Shown here: in pieces, positions 50,572 through 58,802 of the stretch | Numbering within the stretch: position 1 is the stretch's first letter | Layout: each line of letters starts with the position of its first letter | Assembly: GCF_012999535.1 (NCBI RefSeq) | Contig: NZ_JABBWV010000016.1 | Location: 90,155 to 154,154, forward strand | DNA length: 64,000 bases | Direction: 5' to 3' | Source of the DNA: Microbispora sp. H11081 | GTDB taxonomy: Bacteria > Actinomycetota > Actinomycetes > Streptosporangiales > Streptosporangiaceae | Program-made: the position numbers and the translations under genes | Notes under the pieces: model-generated | Databases searched by the model: none | Told to the model about the DNA's origin: nothing | Seen by the model: only the letters and a program-made list of their open reading frames with translations

Positions 50572-52005
50572 ATGCCTGCCGACGTGAGCCACCTCATCGA
50601 CGAGCTTCGGGCAGCCGGCGGCGACTCGACGGCCATAGAGGTCAAATCGGCCGCCGGAGGACTTCCCGACTCGCTGACCCCCACTCTGAGTGCGCTCGCG
50701 AATCTGCCCGGCGGCGGGACAATAATTCTCGGGCTGGACGAACGGTTCGGGTTCCGACCGGTTCCGCTGCCGAACGCGCAGTCGCTGAAACAGGGCCTCG
50801 CGGCGAAGGCGCGCTCGTTCACCCCGCCAGTCCGCCTCACTTTGGACGACGGCATCGCGTACGGCGCCCCGGTCATAGTGGCGAGGGTGCACGAGTGCGA
50901 CAAGTCCGCCAAACCATGCCGGGTCACAGCCACAGGCGCCTCCTATCTCCGAGGATATGACGGCGATTTCCGGCTCTCGGATATCGAGGAACAAGCCTTC
51001 ATCGCGGCACGACGGGCACCTATGTTCGATCGGACCCTGGTCGAGGGAGCCACCTCGGCGGACCTCGACCCCGAACTGGTGAAGGCGTTCCTCGAGGCGG
51101 TCCGCGAGCGCGATCAGCAGGGGTTGGGGCGCTTCGTCCGGGATGACGAACTGCTTTGCCGTGCCGGAGTGACCGCCGTCGACGGCAGGCCCACAGTCGC
51201 CGGGCTACTGGCTCTGGGCACGCATCCACAGCAGTGGTTCCCCCGATACGCCATCCAGATATCCGCCGATCCACTGCCTGGAGATCCACCCGGTTCCCGG
51301 GCCCGCAACCAGGCCGTCCTGAGCGGACCCATTCCCCGAATGCTGGACGCGGCCATGGAGTGGGCCAGACGAACCTTCGATACGGCCATCGTGGCGGGGC
51401 CCGACGGCACCGTCCGGGATCTGCCCGTCTATCCGCTTATCGCCTTTCGTGAACTGGTCGCCAACGCGCTGATACACCGCGATCTCGATCACTGGTCAGC
51501 GGGAATGGCCGTGGAAATCAGGCTTCGCCGGGATCGTCTGGTAATCGCGAACCCCGGAGGGCTCTATGGCATAACGGTCGATCGCCTGGGCAAAGAAGCG
51601 GTCACATCTGCGCGCAACGCGCGGCTCGTCGCCATTTGCCAGAATGTGCGTTCCCCCTTCAGCGGCGGCCGGGTCATCGAGGCCCTCGCCAGCGGCATTC
51701 CCACTGTGGGCGCGGCACTCGACGAGGCGCGTCTACCTCCCGCTCATTACATCGACGCGGGCATCCGCTTTGTCGTGATCCTGCACCGGCCCATCGTCGC
51801 GACTCCGGCAGCCGACCCGCTGAACGCTACCGAGTCACGCGTCCTTGACACCCTTGCGCAAGGGACCCTCACCGTCGCGCAACTGGTTGAGATGCTCAAT
51901 CTCACGGCACCGAACATCCGGAAGGCTCTCCGTGGCCTACGTGAGCAAGGCTATGTGCGACAGCATGGCGGCCGAGGAAAGTTCACGTACTACGAGCGCG
52001 CCTGA
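50572..52005 (+). CDS. AlbA_2 / GHKL-ATPase / winged-helix protein
   Basis: A 477-residue protein. The N-terminal AlbA_2 (Schlafen-like) domain has AIEVKSAAGGLPDSLTPTLSALANLPGGGTIILGLDE. A middle region precedes a GHKL-type ATPase core with FRELVANALIHRDLDHWSAGMAVEIRLRRDRLVIANPGGLYG in outline. The C-terminal 60 residues are a winged helix (VLDTLAQGTLTVAQLVEMLNLTAPNIRKALRGLREQGYV). Such proteins are annotated as ATP-binding or RecG-like regulators; some are linked to stress or defence. The start is ATG 50572, right after a three-copy operator. GC content is slightly lower than in neighbours. Confidence 0.85.
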   Translation: MPADVSHLIDELRAAGGDSTAIEVKSAAGGLPDSLTPTLSALANLPGGGTIILGLDERFGFRPVPLPNAQSLKQGLAAKARSFTPPVRLTLDDGIAYGAPVIVARVHECDKSAKPCRVTATGASYLRGYDGDFRLSDIEEQAFIAARRAPMFDRTLVEGATSADLDPELVKAFLEAVRERDQQGLGRFVRDDELLCRAGVTAVDGRPTVAGLLALGTHPQQWFPRYAIQISADPLPGDPPGSRARNQAVLSGPIPRMLDAAMEWARRTFDTAIVAGPDGTVRDLPVYPLIAFRELVANALIHRDLDHWSAGMAVEIRLRRDRLVIANPGGLYGITVDRLGKEAVTSARNARLVAICQNVRSPFSGGRVIEALASGIPTVGAALDEARLPPAHYIDAGIRFVVILHRPIVATPAADPLNATESRVLDTLAQGTLTVAQLVEMLNLTAPNIRKALRGLREQGYVRQHGGRGKFTYYERA

Positions 52006-52140
52006 TGCCACGAGCGGAACGCTCATAGACGTATCGGTGTAGACGAGGGTCGGGCCAGGTGACCGGCACCGAGTCACCGGCCTTCTCGTAGCTGATTGTG
52101 ATAGTTAGATTACTGTCTGCAATCAACTCGGGGGTAGTCC

Positions 52141-52785
52141 ATGAACGTGTCTCGATCTCGTACGTACCTCGCCTGTGGTCTCGGCGCCGCCGGGGTGGCC
52201 GTGCTGGGCCTGGCCCTGTCGGTCGTCCCATCGGTGGCCCAGGGCGCGTCGGGCGGCGAGCGCACCAGGCCGGTCGTCAACCCCTCACCGAAGCAGCCCG
52301 GCGGCCACACCGTGCTGACGTGCGCGATGAGCACGGGCAGCGCCGAGCCGATCACGGCCGAGCCCGCGGTGGGCAAGGAGGCCCGTACGGTGTCGGCCCG
52401 TGGCGTCCTGACCCTCACCGGCTGCGCGTCGCCCGACGGCAGCTTCCCCAACATCCGCTCGGGGAAGGTCACCCTCCAGGGCAGCGCCCAGGCCTCCTGC
52501 ACCGGCGTCCAGAACGTCACCGGCACGGGCACCGTCACCTGGAAGGACGCCCAGGGCCAGACGTTGGGCACCTCCACGATCCGGCCCAACATGGACGGGA
52601 TCCCCTCGTACAACCCCGGCGACATGATGCTGGTCGGCGAGGTCGTCGAAGGGAAGCTGAAGGGCAAGCGGATCGCCGGAAAGGCGGTTCCCACGTCCGA
52701 CATCGGCCAGTGCTCCGCCAAGGGCGTGAGCAGCGTCCAGGGCACCGGCTCGGTCGCGTTCATCGCCGTCGGCACACCGAAGTAG
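52141..52785 (+). CDS. Secreted protein of unknown function with four cysteines
   Basis: A 214-residue product with a Sec signal (YLACGLGAAGVAVLGLALSVVPSVAQG, cleavage near 35). The mature part is beta-rich and Gly/Thr/Ser-rich, with four Cys residues (LTCAMS, TGCASP, ASCTGVQN, GQCSAKG) that could form two disulfides. I do not recognise the family. It ends 52 bases ahead of the ABC ATPase gene on the same strand and may share its transcript, but a separate promoter is possible. The AT-rich stretch 52080-52130 upstream would suit a promoter. Confidence 0.75.
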   Translation: MNVSRSRTYLACGLGAAGVAVLGLALSVVPSVAQGASGGERTRPVVNPSPKQPGGHTVLTCAMSTGSAEPITAEPAVGKEARTVSARGVLTLTGCASPDGSFPNIRSGKVTLQGSAQASCTGVQNVTGTGTVTWKDAQGQTLGTSTIRPNMDGIPSYNPGDMMLVGEVVEGKLKGKRIAGKAVPTSDIGQCSAKGVSSVQGTGSVAFIAVGTPK

Positions 52786-52837
52786 CGGCGCATCCGAGTG
52801 GCGCAGTCAGGTGGGACCAGGTCGAGGGAGGTGGCGC

Positions 52838-53464
52838 GTGCCGTCGGATGAGCCCGTGCTCCGGGTGCGGGACGTGCGGAAGGGCTACCGGGGCGGCCCG
52901 GTCCTGCGTGGCGTCGATCTCGACCTGCCGCCCGGCCAGGTGGCGGGGATCGTCGGGGAGAACGGCGCGGGCAAGACGACGTTGCTGCGCGTCCTCGCCG
53001 GCGACCTGCGGCCGGACGGCGGATCGGTGCGCCATCGCGGGCGCGTCGGCCACTGCCCGCAGGAGACGGTGCTGCACGACGCGTTCACCGTCGAGCAGCA
53101 CCTGCGGTTCTTCCGGGTCGCCTACGGCATGGAGAGCCTGACCAGGGCCGAGGAGTTGATGGAGGCGCTGCGGTTCTCCGGCTCCCGGCGGGCCAGGCCG
53201 GCCACGCTGAGCGGCGGCACGCGGCAGAAGCTCAACCTCGTCCTGGCCCTGATGCACGACCCCGACGTGCTCCTGCTCGACGAGCCCTACCAGGGCTTCG
53301 ACTGGGAGACGTACGTGCGGTTCTGGGACCTGGCCGACGAACTGCGGGCGCGTGGCCGCTCGGTGCTGGTGGTCTCCCACCTCGCGTACGACGCCGCGCG
53401 CCTCGACACGCTCCATCGGCTGGAGGGCGGCGTGCTGCGGGCCGCCGAAAGGACCGGCGCCTGA
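52838..53464 (+). CDS. ABC transporter ATP-binding protein
   Basis: A 208-residue ATPase. Walker A is GENGAGKTT (40-48), the Q-loop lies in GHCPQETVLH, the signature is LSGGTRQKL (124-132), and Walker B is VLLLDEP (144-150) with the switch His in VVSHLAYDAARL. It has the small exporter-type layout of CcmA/NatA-like ATPases. GTG 52838 follows GGGAGG; a longer frame from 52811 has no such site. Its stop overlaps the permease start (TGATG). The third gene of this run is a terpene-biosynthesis fusion, so the exporter may handle its product or protect the membrane (inference). Confidence 0.92.
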   Translation: MPSDEPVLRVRDVRKGYRGGPVLRGVDLDLPPGQVAGIVGENGAGKTTLLRVLAGDLRPDGGSVRHRGRVGHCPQETVLHDAFTVEQHLRFFRVAYGMESLTRAEELMEALRFSGSRRARPATLSGGTRQKLNLVLALMHDPDVLLLDEPYQGFDWETYVRFWDLADELRARGRSVLVVSHLAYDAARLDTLHRLEGGVLRAAERTGA

Positions 53465-54252
53465 TGGGACGTCACTGGGAGTGTTACGCCACCGCCGTGC
53501 GCATGACGTTCGTGGAGCATCTGCGCAACCGGCTGGCCCTCGTGATCATCGTGGTCTTCATCCCGGTGTGGGCGGTCCTCATCTACGCCCTCTCCCTGGA
53601 GATCGCGCTTCCGTTCCACGTCCGCGCCGCGGAGCGGGTCGTCGTCCTGCCGGCCAACGTGCTCAACCAGCTCGCGGGGGCGCTGCAGATACTCGCGCTG
53701 ATCACCGGGTTCATGATGTTCGTGACCACGTTGCACTCGGCGTCCTTCGATCGCCGGCTGGTGCGGTCGGGCTTTCCCCGGCTGTGCCTGGTCGCGGCGA
53801 AGCTCACCGCCCTGGTGGTGGTCGCGCTCTGCGTCGCGGCGTACGCGACCGGCCTGATCTGCCTCACCCACCGGCCCGCGCAGCCCCTCCTGCTCGCCGC
53901 CGCCCTCTTCGGCGGGGCGCTGATCTATGGCGGCATCGGCGTCGTGCTGGCCGCCGTGCTGACCAGCGACCTCGCCGGTCTGGTCCTCGTCACGGTGATC
54001 TGCTCGGTCGACCTGGCCCTGCAGAGCCCGCTCGCCACCCCGGCCGCGGCCGGCACCGTCGTGCGTTACCTGCCCGACTACGGGCCGATGCAGGGGGCCG
54101 TCGCGGCGGTGGCCCTGGACACGGTGCCCTGGAGCGCCGTCGCCCCGGCCGTGTGCTGGGCACTGGGCACCCTGGCCCTCGGCGTCTCCGCTTTCGCCGC
54201 CCGCACCCGCGTCCACCGGCCGGTGGGCGGGCCCGCGGCCCTTTCCGCCTGA
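53464..54252 (+). CDS. ABC transporter permease
   Basis: A 262-residue membrane protein with six hydrophobic helices: LALVIIVVFIPVWAVLIYAL, LNQLAGALQILALITGFMMFVTTL, LVAAKLTALVVVALCVAAYATGLI, LLLAAALFGGALIYGGIGVVLAAVL, LAGLVLVTVICSVDLAL, and a last one near 235. This is the ABC-2-type half-transporter plan. The start overlaps the ATPase stop by TGATG. It is followed after 20 bases by the polyprenyl synthase-terpene cyclase gene. Confidence 0.88.
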   Translation: MGRHWECYATAVRMTFVEHLRNRLALVIIVVFIPVWAVLIYALSLEIALPFHVRAAERVVVLPANVLNQLAGALQILALITGFMMFVTTLHSASFDRRLVRSGFPRLCLVAAKLTALVVVALCVAAYATGLICLTHRPAQPLLLAAALFGGALIYGGIGVVLAAVLTSDLAGLVLVTVICSVDLALQSPLATPAAAGTVVRYLPDYGPMQGAVAAVALDTVPWSAVAPAVCWALGTLALGVSAFAARTRVHRPVGGPAALSA

Positions 54253-54272
54253 ACCCCCCGTCAGGAGCTTCC

Positions 54273-56309
54273 ATGACATCCGAGACCGTCGCCCGCGTCT
54301 TCCCCGCCCTGGAGTCCGACCTGGAGCGGGTACGCGAGATCGTCGGCCTGGCCGACGTGCCGAGCCGCGCCGAGCTGACGGCGCTGACCAGGCAGCCCGC
54401 CGGGCACCGGCAGCTGATCCGGCCCACCCTGACCCTGCTGTCCTACTACCTGCTCGCCGGTCCCGAGCGGGCCGCCCACGTCCGCGCCGTCAAGGCCGCG
54501 GCGGCCGTCGAACTGCTGCACATGGCGTCGCTGCGGCACGACGACGTGATCGACGGCGCGCGGCAGCGAAGGGGCGGGCCCAGCGTCAACAGCGTGTGGG
54601 GCGCCCGCCTGGCGGTCCTGGCCGGTGACCTGCTGTTCATCAGCGGCAGCAGGATCGTCGCCGAACTGGGCGAGCGCGAGGCGCTGGTGTCCGCGGAGGC
54701 CGTCCAGCTCATCTGCTCGGGCATGATCGCCGAGACCGCCGACCGTTTCCTGCTCTCCCGCACCGAAGAGGCCTATCTGGAGGTGACCGGCGCGAAGACG
54801 GCCGAGCTGCTGTCCCTGGCCTGCCGGCTGGGCGCCATGCAGGCCGGCCGGGACGGGGAGGCGGAGGAGGCGGTGGCGCGGTTCGGCTGGCACCTCGGCA
54901 TGGCCTACCAGGTGCGCGACGACGTCCTCGACCTGACCGCCACGGCCGGGGAGCTCGGGAAACCCGCCAACTCCGACATGGCAGAAGGCGTCTACACACT
55001 GCCTGTGATCAGGGCCCTGGCCCGCGAGCCCGCGCTCGCCCGGCTGCTGCGCCGCGGCCTGACCACGGCCGACACCGAGCAGGCGCGGCGGCTGGTCCTG
55101 TCCTGCGGAGCCGTGGAGGAAGCCGGGAAGGTCGCCGGTGAGCACGCGGAGGCGGCTGTCGCGCGGCTCAGGGACGTCGGCGATCCGAGGTCGCGCGAGG
55201 CGCTGGCCGCCTACGTGCGCTCGGTCATGGGATCGGTAACGGGCTCGGGCATGGGGCCGGTCGGGCAGGCCGGCCGTGACCCGGTGACCGTGCCCGTCTC
55301 CGCCTCGGTCCCCTTGCGGGGCGACGACGGCCTGGTCCGGGCGGTGCAGGAGCGGCTGGACGCCTGGTTGCTCGACTCCGGGCTGGCCGCGACGCGAGAG
55401 GAGAGCCGTCACCCGCGCTGGAGCGGCATGGCCGCGGCCACCGCGCTGATGTGGCCGGGCGCCGACGCCGAGCAGCTCGAAACCCTCGCCAGGTGGATGC
55501 TCGTGTGCATCGTGCTCGACGACCTCTTCGACGAGCCGGGTCTCGCGGACCCCGCGGAGGCCGCCCGGCTGCGTCACCGGCTCGCCCTGCTCATCGGCGG
55601 GCTCGACGACGCCCCGCCGGCCGGCGGCGCGTTCGCCACGGCCCTGGCCCAGGCGTGGGAGCGGCTCCGCCTGACCCAGCCACCCTCGTGGCGGACGCGG
55701 GCCATCGGCCACCTGCTCGACTGGCTGGACGCGGCCGAGCGCGAGGCGTGCCACCGGCTCAGCGGCTATGTCCCCAGCCTGCGCGACCAGTTCCCGCTGC
55801 GTCTGGGGAGCGCCGGGATCCCCGTATTCCTGGACGCCTTCGAGATCAGCTGTGGCAGGGAGTTCGCGCCGTCCGTACGCGACCATCCGCTCCTGCGGCG
55901 GTTGCTGGACCTCGGCTCGGCCACCGTGCTCGCGGAGAACGACCTGCGGACCCTCGACCAGGACGAGGCCACCGGCACCCCCTACAACCTCGTCACGGTG
56001 CTCCGCCACGAGACCGGCTGCACCAGGCAGGAGGCTATCGACGAGGTGACCCGCCAGGTCGAGGACGGCTACGCCCAGGTGGACGCCATCCTCTCCTCCG
56101 CGCCCGCCATCCTGCGGCCCGCCTCGGGCGACGCGGACTCCGTACCGGTCGTCGCGATCCTGCGGATCGTCCGGGACCGGCTCGCGGGCTGGCGCGCGAT
56201 CCACGACGTCGACCGCTACAGCTCGTCGTCCGCGGGCGGCGGGACGCACCTGGCCCGGCTGCGCCGGGAACTCCTGCTGGAGTACGCCGAGAGCGGCGCG
56301 GCACGCTGA
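54273..56309 (+). CDS. Fused polyprenyl diphosphate synthase - class I terpene cyclase
   Basis: One 678-residue protein with two isoprenoid-synthase domains. Residues 1-320 are a trans-polyprenyl diphosphate synthase: first Asp motif D90-D-V-I-D94 in LRHDDVIDGARQRRGG, second D216-D-V-L-D220 in QVRDDVLDLTATAGELGKPANSDMAEG. A Gly/Ser/Pro linker (about 320-350) follows. Residues 350-678 are a terpene cyclase: D416-D-L-F-D-E421, sensor Arg region SLRDQFPLRLG, NSE-like N556-D-L-R-T560-L-D-Q-D564-E565, and a C-terminal R648-Y649 pair. The N-terminal half would make the allylic diphosphate and the C-terminal half cyclise it. ATG 54273 follows AGGAG. Third gene after the ABC pair. Confidence 0.92.
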   Translation: MTSETVARVFPALESDLERVREIVGLADVPSRAELTALTRQPAGHRQLIRPTLTLLSYYLLAGPERAAHVRAVKAAAAVELLHMASLRHDDVIDGARQRRGGPSVNSVWGARLAVLAGDLLFISGSRIVAELGEREALVSAEAVQLICSGMIAETADRFLLSRTEEAYLEVTGAKTAELLSLACRLGAMQAGRDGEAEEAVARFGWHLGMAYQVRDDVLDLTATAGELGKPANSDMAEGVYTLPVIRALAREPALARLLRRGLTTADTEQARRLVLSCGAVEEAGKVAGEHAEAAVARLRDVGDPRSREALAAYVRSVMGSVTGSGMGPVGQAGRDPVTVPVSASVPLRGDDGLVRAVQERLDAWLLDSGLAATREESRHPRWSGMAAATALMWPGADAEQLETLARWMLVCIVLDDLFDEPGLADPAEAARLRHRLALLIGGLDDAPPAGGAFATALAQAWERLRLTQPPSWRTRAIGHLLDWLDAAEREACHRLSGYVPSLRDQFPLRLGSAGIPVFLDAFEISCGREFAPSVRDHPLLRRLLDLGSATVLAENDLRTLDQDEATGTPYNLVTVLRHETGCTRQEAIDEVTRQVEDGYAQVDAILSSAPAILRPASGDADSVPVVAILRIVRDRLAGWRAIHDVDRYSSSSAGGGTHLARLRRELLLEYAESGAAR

Positions 56310-56326
56310 CATTCCCGGCCGGGTCC

Positions 56327-57049
56327 TCAGCCGGATCGGTCCGTGGCGAGGCGGTCGAGCCATTCGCCGAGCACGTGGCGTTCACCGTCGGTGAGAGCCG
56401 TGGCGTCGGGCAGTGCGGCGCGCAGTGCCATCGCCGCCGCGGCGGGTCCTGGGGTCTCGACCACGGGTGCGTCGGTCGTGATGGCGGCCATCGCCGCCTC
56501 ACGGGCCACCTCGGACAGGCGCGGGTCACGCCGTTCCTCGGGCATGGCGAGCAGCGTGAAGACCGTGCCGCAGCCGGCTGCGTGCACGAGGTCGGCCGCG
56601 AGGCGCTCGCCGACCCGCAACCGGCCGGCGGCGGCGATGGCGCGGATGCGCTCCCCCAGCATGCGGAAGGCGGCCACGGCGGCGGGCGACTGCCGTCCCG
56701 GCGTGGGATCGCCGTACATGAGCGAGAACAAGGCGGGGTTGGCCAGCCCGAACCCGACGTGCAGGTCCCATCCGGCGCGCAGCCCTTCGACCGGGTCGCC
56801 TGCGGGCGGGCTCGCCAGCTTGTCCCGCAGGTAGGAGCCGAAGCCATACTCGGCGACCGCGTCGAGCAGGCCGTCCTTGTCGCCGAACAGGCGGTAGATC
56901 GTCGGCGCCTGGGTCCCCGCCGCGGCGGCCACCGCCCTGGTCGAGAGGGCATCGCGCCCGCCGCTCGCGAGCAACCGCGCCGCGACCGACACGATGTGCG
57001 CCCGCGTCCTGTCACGGCCGCTCGCCGTCTCGTTCTCAGGATCGCTCAC
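56327..57049 (-). CDS. TetR-family regulator
   Basis: A 240-residue TetR protein. The HTH is RTRAHIVSVAARLLASGGRDALSTRAVAAAAGTQAPTIYRLFGDKDGLLDAVAEYGF in outline. A ligand domain follows (GFGLANPALFSLMYGDP, with a TetR C-terminal pattern). The start is GTG 57049. It is convergent with the terpene fusion gene (17 bases between stops) and divergent from an NmrA-like reductase; the inverted repeat TATCAGTG...CACTGATA lies between. Its main target is therefore probably the reductase gene rather than the terpene operon. Confidence 0.9.
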   Translation of the reverse strand: MSDPENETASGRDRTRAHIVSVAARLLASGGRDALSTRAVAAAAGTQAPTIYRLFGDKDGLLDAVAEYGFGSYLRDKLASPPAGDPVEGLRAGWDLHVGFGLANPALFSLMYGDPTPGRQSPAAVAAFRMLGERIRAIAAAGRLRVGERLAADLVHAAGCGTVFTLLAMPEERRDPRLSEVAREAAMAAITTDAPVVETPGPAAAAMALRAALPDATALTDGERHVLGEWLDRLATDRSG

Positions 57050-57060
57050 GCTTCCAACGA

Positions 57061-57119
57061 TATCAGTGAGTTGCTATCGGCGAATTTCCGGTGTTAGCGT
57101 TCAGCAGATACCACTGATA
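57061..57119. promoter_or_regulatory. Inverted repeat between TetR and NmrA-like genes
   Basis: TATCAGTG (57061-57068) and CACTGATA (57112-57119) are exact reverse complements 43 bases apart in the 86-base divergent promoter. GATA/TATC half sites also occur between them. They are likely TetR operator parts covering both promoters. Confidence 0.55.
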
Positions 57120-57135
57120 ACACCTGGAGAAGCGC

Positions 57136-57975
57136 ATGATGATCATCACCGGGGCGACCGGCCAGCTCGGGCGCGGCGTCGTCGACCGCCTGCTCGCACG
57201 CGTCCCCGCCGACCGGATCGGCGTCAGCGTCCGTGACGTGCCGCGAGCCGGCGACCTCGCCCGGCGCGGCGTCCGCGTACGGCGTGGCGACTTCGCCGAC
57301 CCCGCGAGCCTCGCGTACGCGTTCGAGGGCGCCTCGCGGGTGCTGGTCGTCTCCGGCCCGGCCGACGCCGGCCCGCACCGTACGGCGATCGAGGCGGCCA
57401 AGGCGGCGGGCGCAGGGCGGATCCTCTACACCAGCCACATGGGCGCGAACCCGGCCTCCCCCTTCCTCCCGATGCCGTCCCACGCCGAGACCGAGCATGA
57501 CCTGCGGGAGATCGGGGTGCCGTTCACCGCGCTGCGCAACGGCTTCTACGCGACCACCGCGCTCAACTTCGTGAGCCAGGCGCTCGAGACCGGCAGGCTC
57601 GTCGCACCCGAGGACGGCCCGGTCTCGTGGACCGCCCACGCCGACCTCGCCGAGGCGGCCGCCATCGCGCTGACCGAGGATGGCCGGCTCGACGGGGTCA
57701 CGCCGCCGCTGACCGGCCCCGAGTCGCTCGACCTCGCGGACGTCGCCGCGATCGCCTCCGAGCTGACCGGTCGCGAGATCACCCGCGTCACCGTCCCGGA
57801 CGGCGAGTGGGTCGCGGGCATGGTGTCGCGCGGCATGCCCGAGCAGCAGGCCAGGTTCCTGCTGGGCATGTTCGAGGCCAGCCGTCGAGGAGAGTTCGCC
57901 GAGGCCGGCCCGGCGCTCGGCGACCTGCTCGGCCGTAAGCCGGCCGCGCTCCGCGACGTGCTCGCGAACCGATAA
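57136..57975 (+). CDS. NmrA-like NAD(P)-binding reductase (QorB-type)
   Basis: A 279-residue atypical short-chain dehydrogenase. The nucleotide-binding motif is MIITGATGQLGRGVVDRLL, followed by VRRGDFADPASLAYAFEGASRVLVVSG, ILYTSHMGANPASPF and RNGFYATTAL. This matches the NAD(P)H quinone oxidoreductase 2 group. It lacks the Tyr-x3-Lys of classical SDRs. It probably reduces a quinone or reactive carbonyl. Divergent from, and probably repressed by, the TetR gene. An ATG pair (ATGATG) marks the start after GGAG. Confidence 0.88.
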   Translation: MMIITGATGQLGRGVVDRLLARVPADRIGVSVRDVPRAGDLARRGVRVRRGDFADPASLAYAFEGASRVLVVSGPADAGPHRTAIEAAKAAGAGRILYTSHMGANPASPFLPMPSHAETEHDLREIGVPFTALRNGFYATTALNFVSQALETGRLVAPEDGPVSWTAHADLAEAAAIALTEDGRLDGVTPPLTGPESLDLADVAAIASELTGREITRVTVPDGEWVAGMVSRGMPEQQARFLLGMFEASRRGEFAEAGPALGDLLGRKPAALRDVLANR

Positions 57976-58021
57976 GGCTGCCCTCCGGACCTTCAGGACA
58001 GCACGTTAACGGCGGTCCGTG

Positions 58022-58702
58022 TCAGGCCCTGAAGGGCCGCTGCCGCTGGGAGCTTTCGGGGGCGAGCGGGAGATCGCGCAGCGACAGGGCGCTCGGCGGA
58101 GGCAGGGTCCCGTGAGCCGCCTCGGCGCGGAACGACTGGAGCAGGTAGGCCACCAGGCGCCGGGACGCGGCACCGTCATGCGGCAGCGCGGTGACCAGAC
58201 CACAGTGGGCCAACAGGATCACGCCGAGATCGGAAGGGTGGAAATCGGCGCGAAGCGCGCCCGCCGCCTGGGCTCTGCGGACCAGGGTGGCGAGGTCACG
58301 CTCGACCCGTCCTCTGGCCTGCGCGTGTGCGGCCATGCTCTGCGGGAACGCCGCGAGGAACGCGGCGGGGAAGCCCTGCTCCTGCCGCTGAAGCTTGCAG
58401 ACCGTCTCGATCAGCCGCTGGAAGCCCCGCCAGGGGTCGGGGTCGGAAAGCGCCTCGGTGAGCGCCCGGGCGCAGGTCTCCATCTGCTGCGCGAACGCGG
58501 CCCGCACCAGGGCGTCCCTGGTCGGGAAACGCCGGTAAAGCGTCGCCACGCCGACCCCGGCCCGCCGGGCCACGGCCGCCATGGGCGCGTCGATCCCGTG
58601 CTCGGCGAAGACCTCGCGGGCGGCGACGAGGATGCGTCCCCGGTTGCGCCGGGCGTCGGCCCGCAACTCCGGGCCGTCGATCCGAGAGGATTCCGCCACC
58701 AC
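58022..58702 (-). CDS. TetR-family regulator
   Basis: A 226-residue TetR protein. The HTH is NRGRILVAAREVFAEHGIDAPMAAVARRAGVGVATLYRRFPTRDALVRAAFAQQM in outline. The C-terminal domain continues with FQRLIETVCKLQRQEQGFPAAFLAAFPQ. It is divergent from a quinone-oxidoreductase-like gene; the perfect palindrome CGGACGGTGCCGTCCG lies 22 bases upstream of its start and is the likely operator for both. The ATG or GTG start region (58702) lacks a strong ribosome binding site. Confidence 0.9.
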   Translation of the reverse strand: MVAESSRIDGPELRADARRNRGRILVAAREVFAEHGIDAPMAAVARRAGVGVATLYRRFPTRDALVRAAFAQQMETCARALTEALSDPDPWRGFQRLIETVCKLQRQEQGFPAAFLAAFPQSMAAHAQARGRVERDLATLVRRAQAAGALRADFHPSDLGVILLAHCGLVTALPHDGAASRRLVAYLLQSFRAEAAHGTLPPPSALSLRDLPLAPESSQRQRPFRA

Positions 58703-58724
58703 TGTCTCCCACTTCCGGTCGAAA

Positions 58725-58740
58725 CGGACGGTGCCGTCCG
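58725..58740. promoter_or_regulatory. Palindromic operator between TetR and oxidoreductase genes
   Basis: CGGACGG-TG-CCGTCCG has perfect 7-bp arms in the 100-base divergent promoter between the TetR gene and the MDR oxidoreductase gene. Size and placement are typical of a TetR dimer site. Confidence 0.65.
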
Positions 58741-58802
58741 GTTATGAGCCTACGTTCGAAGCCTGATCCCCCACGCGGCCACGGTTGGCGAAGGTGAGAA
58801 CG

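Noticed and set aside
51983..52231. Minus-strand 82-codon frame with a plausible-looking tail (ELIADSNLTITISYEKAGDS).
   Set aside because: It overlaps the 5' end of a well-supported secreted-protein gene, has no ribosome binding site and matches no family I recognise; it might be a gene remnant but support is too weak.
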